From: Peptococcaceae bacterium | GTDB taxonomy: Bacteria > Bacillota > Dehalobacteriia > UBA7702 | Direction of reading: 5' to 3' | Assembly: GCA_019415505.1 (NCBI GenBank) | Contig: DXZC01000008.1 | Location: forward strand, 18,829-27,793 | Length of the DNA stretch: 8,965 bases | Part shown: one piece after another, positions 5,761 through 8,965 of the stretch | Numbering within the stretch: the first letter of the stretch is position 1 | How the letters are laid out: every line of letters starts with the position of its first letter | The notes under the pieces: generated by a model | What the model was told of the DNA's origin: nothing | The model's database searches: none | What the model saw: the letters and a program-made list of their open reading frames with translations, nothing else | Position numbers and translations under genes: made by a program

Positions 5761-6512
5761 AAAAGGCAGTAGTAAACCAAAAAAGAATTGATATCTCGGA
5801 AATTCAAAGGCTCATTGTTAAAGGCGATACTATTGACAGTATCGCCTTTGTGGTGCCCCGTTACTATAACGGCGTTGACTTATCCGACTACAACATTTAC
5901 CTGAAATATGAAAATGACCTGGGGGTAGGCGAAAACCTGCTTTTGACTCAGGACAAGGTCACCGATAAGGCCGTTACCCTCATCTGGCAGGTGGGGGGCG
6001 GCTTTAGCCAGGACCGGGGGCAGCACAAAATACAGCTCTGGTGCTCCCAGGTGGTGAACAATGAAACCATCATGAAGTGGCAGACCTTTCCCGCCCAAAT
6101 TGAAGTGATAAACACCTTGGACCCCACCCCCATTGTCCTGGCCACCCCGGAGGTGCTGGAGCAGTATTTAAGCTATTACCAGGCTTTGGAGATATTTTAT
6201 GAGATTGTGGAATCCAATGACGAAATAAAGGTAGGCTTCCGAAAAGGGCCGGGGGGAGAGTGGGAATACACCGGGAATCTCCGGGCTAAGGCCCCTTATA
6301 TCGGCGAGAACGGTCACTGGTTCCACTGGGACAGCGGTACCTCGTCCTATGTTGATAGCGGGTATCTGGCCACCGGCGACCCGATAAACATCAGAGACGG
6401 CAGCAAAATAAAGATGTGGCAGGGCACGGTGGCACAATATAACGCCCTCACCCCGGAGGAGCAAAAAGCCGGTGGCATAATCCATTTTATTGAAGAATAC
6501 GAGGGGGTGTAA
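5757..6512 (+). CDS. BppU-like phage baseplate/tail protein
   Basis: A 251-residue protein; ATG overlaps the previous stop and AAGAGGTG lies upstream. Residues 1-125 resemble the N-terminal domain of the BppU family (baseplate upper protein of Gram-positive siphophages): a strand-rich segment RIDISEIQRLIVKGDTIDSIAFVV-type start followed by LSDYNIYLKYEND (42-54) and ending FPAQIEVINTLD. Residues 126-160 form a helical linker (PEVLEQYLSYYQALEIFYEI), as in these proteins where it trimerises. Residues 179-207 carry APYIGENGHWFHWDSGT and YVDSGYLATGDP, a short repeat typical of clostridial tail proteins. Residues 219-248 (KMWQGTVAQYNALTPEEQ, then GGIIHFIEE) match the common W-x-G-T-x-x-x-Y-x-A-L tail-fibre motif. 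The likely role is a baseplate adaptor anchoring receptor-binding proteins. A 12-bp perfect hairpin lies in codons 22-31. Confidence 0.75.
   Translation: MKKAVVNQKRIDISEIQRLIVKGDTIDSIAFVVPRYYNGVDLSDYNIYLKYENDLGVGENLLLTQDKVTDKAVTLIWQVGGGFSQDRGQHKIQLWCSQVVNNETIMKWQTFPAQIEVINTLDPTPIVLATPEVLEQYLSYYQALEIFYEIVESNDEIKVGFRKGPGGEWEYTGNLRAKAPYIGENGHWFHWDSGTSSYVDSGYLATGDPINIRDGSKIKMWQGTVAQYNALTPEEQKAGGIIHFIEEYEGV
5820..5849 (+). other. 12-bp perfect stem-loop inside the BppU-like gene
   Basis: AAAGGCGATACT (5820-5831) and AGTATCGCCTTT (5838-5849) are exact complements around a 6-nt loop (ATTGAC), with one further G-T pair possible outside. It sits about 60 bases into the coding region. It has no T-run after it, so it is not a classical terminator. 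It might affect mRNA stability or translation coupling, or be a chance product of the codons. Confidence 0.6.
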
Positions 6513-6515
6513 GCT

Positions 6516-6722
6516 ATGCCCCTGAAAAGTGAACAAAAAGAGCTCTACCCCCTGGAGCTGTGCAAAATTTATGGAGCGGGACAACGGATTTATGACCGAG
6601 ATACCAGGGGAAAGAGCTATTTTTATCTGGCTTTTATCTCTGAGGGCGTGAGGTTTATTACCGAGACTGGCAGGGATTTTTGTATCAGTGACGGCGGTTT
6701 TTTCTCCGTCCGAGAAAGATGA
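6516..6722 (+). CDS. Small phage protein of unknown function
   Basis: A 68-residue protein starting four bases after the BppU-like gene, with GAGGGGGTG (6501-6509) as ribosome binding site overlapping the end of that gene. It has a basic, charged N-terminus (MPLKSEQKELYPLELCKIYG), aromatic residues in SYFYLAF, and a C-terminus DGGFFSVRER. No signal peptide, transmembrane segment or motif is evident. Its position between a baseplate protein and Ig-like virion proteins suggests a minor virion or accessory protein, but I do not recognise it. Confidence 0.65.
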   Translation: MPLKSEQKELYPLELCKIYGAGQRIYDRDTRGKSYFYLAFISEGVRFITETGRDFCISDGGFFSVRER

Positions 6723-6746
6723 GCGCAAAAAGCAAGAAAAGTGAGA

Positions 6747-6753
6747 AAGGAAG
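6747..6753 (+). promoter_or_regulatory. Ribosome binding site deciding the start at 6759
   Basis: AAGGAAG lies five bases before ATG 6759. An in-frame GTG at 6741 would put this site inside the coding region and lacks its own site, so ATG 6759 is the better start of the Ig-like gene. Confidence 0.75.
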
Positions 6754-6758
6754 ATTTT

Positions 6759-7433
6759 ATGGCTAGCTATTTTAATTTAACCCTTGATACCACGGCCCCG
6801 GCGGGTTGTACCTTGAAAATCAACAATGGAGCTACTAAAACCGGGCAACTCGGCGTGACCTTGGCCCTGAGCTGCTTTGACCCTGTTACCACAGGCTATA
6901 CCATGAAGGTTTACGGCGATATCAAGGTGGGCGTCAATACCGCGGCTTTAACTAAGGAGGCGGCGGCCTGGGAGAATTATGCTGTTTCTAAATCCGTTAA
7001 CCTCCTGGCCGGGGACGGCCCTAAGACGGTTAAAGTGGTGATACGGGACGATGTATACAACGAGGCCAACGAGGTTACAGCCTCTATTACCCTGGATACA
7101 ACCTTGCCCACCGTCACTATTACCGGGCCTGACGTGGCCAAGCTCTCCACCCAGAGCGGCAAAAATACGTCAGTCTTTAGCTTTAAGGCGGACGAGGATT
7201 TCAGCCAATACAAGGTTAAGGTTGTGCCCACCATCGCCGCCACGCATGATACCGGAGCAGCGATACCTTCTACAGCGGGCTCCCTGAATATGAGCGGCTC
7301 CGGCAACTATGCCGCTAACACCAATATTGAAGCCACCATCCAAGGCGCGGACTTCAAAACCGCTCTGGGCGGCGCCGACGGCGTGGGTATTGTCAAGGTC
7401 TTTGTTTACGACGGCAGCAACTGGAGCGCTTGA
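6759..7433 (+). CDS. Ig-like phage virion (tail/baseplate) protein
   Basis: A 224-residue protein read from ATG 6759; an alternative GTG at 6741 adds six residues but is less likely. It is strand-rich. Residues 7-95 form one Ig-like unit beginning LTLDTTAPAG and holding GYTMKVYGDIKVG. Residues about 86-100 (GDGPKTVKVVIRDDVYNEAN) and 109-122 (SITLDTTLPTVTIT) show the D-G-x-K-T-V and LDTTxPTVTI signatures of bacterial Ig-like modules (Ig_3 or BIg type) in phage proteins. The C-terminal half is a second strand-rich domain with Gly/Ser loops. Such domains often decorate virions and bind carbohydrates weakly. It overlaps or abuts the next gene at its stop, so both are probably co-translated. Confidence 0.7.
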   Translation: MASYFNLTLDTTAPAGCTLKINNGATKTGQLGVTLALSCFDPVTTGYTMKVYGDIKVGVNTAALTKEAAAWENYAVSKSVNLLAGDGPKTVKVVIRDDVYNEANEVTASITLDTTLPTVTITGPDVAKLSTQSGKNTSVFSFKADEDFSQYKVKVVPTIAATHDTGAAIPSTAGSLNMSGSGNYAANTNIEATIQGADFKTALGGADGVGIVKVFVYDGSNWSA

Positions 7434-7435
7434 TT

Positions 7436-7804
7436 ATGGCTGCTCCCCAGATTAGTTTTTCCCAGGATTTTGCAAAGGTGTCCCAAAATCAGCACATTAC
7501 AGTGACTTTTTGGGCTGATTTACCGTATACGGAGTTTCAGGCCAGGGCCACCAAAACCGGGGCCGCCTATGGCGTGGGCCTGGGCAGTTTGCTGGCGGCC
7601 TTTGGCGCCACCCCGGCGGCAACCAGCCGCACCTTTGAGGTATACAATACAGACCTCGTCAATGGTGACGGCGAGTATCGCCTGTCACTATTTGCCCGAG
7701 GTGAGGACGGCGCCTGGAACGATGACCTAGGATTTATAGTGGTGGGCGGCAACCCCTTAGCGACAGCTAACAACCAGGATTTTTTAGTACAGAAACAGAG
7801 GTGA
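7436..7804 (+). CDS. Small Ig-like/accessory virion protein
   Basis: A 122-residue protein read from ATG 7436, with GGAG (7423-7426) nine bases upstream; a TTG at 7430 overlapping the previous stop is an alternative start. It is strand-rich with alternating hydrophobics (HITVTFWADLPYTEFQARA) and ends DGAWNDDLGFIVVGGNPL, a pattern I have seen in small proteins paired with Ig-like proteins in clostridial prophages. It has no signal peptide or membrane segment. Its place between an Ig-like protein and the tail fibre supports a role in the baseplate or tail tip. Confidence 0.6.
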   Translation: MAAPQISFSQDFAKVSQNQHITVTFWADLPYTEFQARATKTGAAYGVGLGSLLAAFGATPAATSRTFEVYNTDLVNGDGEYRLSLFARGEDGAWNDDLGFIVVGGNPLATANNQDFLVQKQR

Positions 7805-7808
7805 AGAA

Positions 7809-8822
7809 ATGGCAAATTACACAAGCTCCCACACTGGGGCGGAGATAGACCAGGCTGTGGACAAGGCCCTGGAAAGTGAAATAGTCAGCGCCGAGGAAAA
7901 GTCCGACTGGAACAGTAAGGCAGCGGGGAACCATAATCATGATACAGCCTATGCTCCCAAAAGCCACAGCCAGGACGGTACTATTCACGTTACCGCGTCT
8001 GACAAGAGCAGTTGGAATAGTAAAGCGGCGGGGAGTCATAATCATGGCGCGGGAGATATCACCAGTGGTACCCTGACTGTGTCCAGGGGCGGCACCGGGC
8101 GCAGTACTCTTACCAGCGGCTATTTTTTACGGGGTAACGGTACAGGTACCGTCACACTCACTTCCCCCAGCGCCGTATTGAGTGATATTGGCGCTGCTCC
8201 CAATGTGTCCAGCTTTAAAAACGCGGGTTATTTAGGTAGTTATACCTCTCAAAGCTCCCTAAATAGCAAACTGGACAGTCTTAAGGCCGAAAATTACGGC
8301 TATGTTAACAACTTTATCTGTTCCTTGGGGGTTGATTTTCAAGCGACCCAGCCCTTTGGCTGGGCTGCCGGTACTACTGTGCTAGTCAACGGCGGCGGCG
8401 ATTTCTGTTCCCAGGTGTTAACCGGTTCCACCGGCATATTTCATCGTCAGTGTAATGGGGGAACCTGGCAACCCTGGAAGCAGGTAGGCGGCACCACAGT
8501 TCTATACGACAACACTAGCGGCACAACGGGGACCATTACACTATCTCAATCAGCTGCCAACTTTTCCCATATGCGCATTTATTACCGGGATACCGATAAC
8601 CTTTACAACAGTGTTGATGTATATGACCCTAATGGTAAAGGCTTATGGCTTAGTTCCGCAGCCATAGAAAGCTACGGGACATACTTTAAGCGGGCTGCTG
8701 TCCAGATAAACGCTAATAAAATCACTTTTACCCGAAATGACGAAGCCTTTATTAAAGGTTCGTTGTATGAGATTAATGCCGGCAACTATATCTACGTAAC
8801 CCGTGTAGAGGCCTGGAATTAA
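7809..8822 (+). CDS. Phage tail fibre / receptor-binding protein with pyocin-knob-like domain
   Basis: A 337-residue protein; GAGGTGAAG just upstream of ATG overlaps the previous stop. The N-terminus SHTGAEIDQAVDKA (7-20) is the usual opening of Firmicutes tail fibres. Residues 34-80 hold two copies of WNSKAAGxHNH (34 and 69) in the classic fibre repeat, followed by GAGDITSGTLTVSRGGTG (80-97) and SAVLSDIGAA (121-130). Residues about 155-227 resemble a pyocin-knob domain: FICSLGVDF, WAAGTTVLVNGGGDFCSQVL, then FHRQCNGGTWQPWKQ with W220 and W223. Residues 228-337 form a strand-rich C-terminal domain (TVLYDNTSGTTGTITLSQS to YIYVTRVEAWN) of the type that ends receptor-binding fibres. It likely trimerises and binds host glycans. 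Next to a probable lysis gene, it fits the distal end of the tail operon. Confidence 0.85.
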   Translation: MANYTSSHTGAEIDQAVDKALESEIVSAEEKSDWNSKAAGNHNHDTAYAPKSHSQDGTIHVTASDKSSWNSKAAGSHNHGAGDITSGTLTVSRGGTGRSTLTSGYFLRGNGTGTVTLTSPSAVLSDIGAAPNVSSFKNAGYLGSYTSQSSLNSKLDSLKAENYGYVNNFICSLGVDFQATQPFGWAAGTTVLVNGGGDFCSQVLTGSTGIFHRQCNGGTWQPWKQVGGTTVLYDNTSGTTGTITLSQSAANFSHMRIYYRDTDNLYNSVDVYDPNGKGLWLSSAAIESYGTYFKRAAVQINANKITFTRNDEAFIKGSLYEINAGNYIYVTRVEAWN

Positions 8823-8835
8823 GGAGGCTTAAAAG

Positions 8836-8965
8836 ATGAAATACCTGATAACCAATCAGAGTAACTTTAGTCATATTAAATACAATTGGCCGGGCGGCTC
8901 CGGTAAAACTGTTAAAAGTAGCGGCTGCGGCCCCTGCGCTATGCTGATGGTGATAGAAAATATGC
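8836..8965 (+). CDS. C39-like papain-fold peptidase, probable endolysin (partial, runs off the window)
   Basis: ATG 8836 follows AAGGAGG (8821-8827) by eight bases, a strong ribosome binding site overlapping the stop of the tail fibre. The 43 visible residues start MKYLITNQSNF and contain SSGCGPCAMLMV (28-39). The SGCGPxxxAM-type motif is the catalytic-cysteine motif of C39-like cysteine peptidases (Peptidase_C39_2); C31 would be the nucleophile. The His and Asp/Asn catalytic partners would lie beyond the window. Placement right after the tail fibre suggests an endolysin or a virion-associated peptidoglycan hydrolase. A bacteriocin-type processing protease is less likely in this context. It is in frame to the last base of the window. 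Confidence 0.8.
   Translation, partial: MKYLITNQSNFSHIKYNWPGGSGKTVKSSGCGPCAMLMVIENM

Noticed and set aside
6741..6758. GTG start six codons upstream for the Ig-like gene
   Set aside because: The Shine-Dalgarno sequence lies inside this extension and serves ATG 6759; the extra residues (RKEDF) are the translated binding site.
8347..8364. GC-rich 7-bp hairpin (CCCAGCC, CTTT loop, GGCTGGG) resembling a terminator stem
   Set aside because: It lies in the middle of the tail-fibre coding region and no T-run follows, so it is probably a chance result of codons for TQPFGWA.

Overview
The window looks like part of a tailed-phage or prophage structural module from a Bacillota (Firmicutes) host, probably Clostridia or a related class. 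Every convincing gene is on the + strand, packed tightly with short overlaps and strong AGGAGG-type ribosome binding sites. The visible protein families are an ejection-protein-like virion protein, a BppU-like baseplate protein, Ig-like virion proteins, a tail fibre and the start of a C39-like peptidase. All are common in phages of Gram-positive hosts. The species cannot be named from the sequence. No integrase, terminase, portal, capsid or tape-measure gene is inside the window.

Layout. Positions 1-196 hold a non-coding array of about twelve 15-18 bp direct repeats. A small coiled-coil gene (209-529) follows, then a 433-residue virion or ejection-type protein with an Asn-Ala repeat linker (529-1830). 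Next is a 721-residue protein (1882-4047) with a histone-H1-like Lys/Ala N-terminal tail, a Gly/Ala-rich middle of the type seen in large phage-delivered proteins, and a C-terminal domain resembling the phage BECR-fold RNase toxins (PBECR). Positions 4048-4648 carry no intact gene. They hold a hairpin and a 43-bp minisatellite of almost eleven copies. From 4649 to 5760 lies what looks like one repeat-rich structural gene broken by three frameshifts; only its last 147 codons (5320-5760) remain open. The adsorption and baseplate module then reads BppU-like protein (5757-6512), small unknown protein (6516-6722), two Ig-like or accessory virion proteins (6759-7433, 7436-7804), tail fibre with a pyocin-knob-like domain (7809-8822), and the start of a C39-like cysteine peptidase, probably the endolysin (8836 to the window end).

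How the genes may work together. The 529-1830 and 1882-4047 products are plausible virion-borne proteins delivered with the DNA, the second as a candidate DNA-binding, toxin-tipped effector. The 5757-8822 genes would form the host-recognition end of the particle, and 8836 onward would start lysis. These roles are inferred from family resemblance and gene order.

The most striking property of the window is its density of tandem repeats. At least seven unrelated repeat families (periods of about 9, 12, 15, 16, 21, 43 and 126 bp) lie within 6 kb, both in coding and non-coding DNA, together with several one-base frame disruptions.
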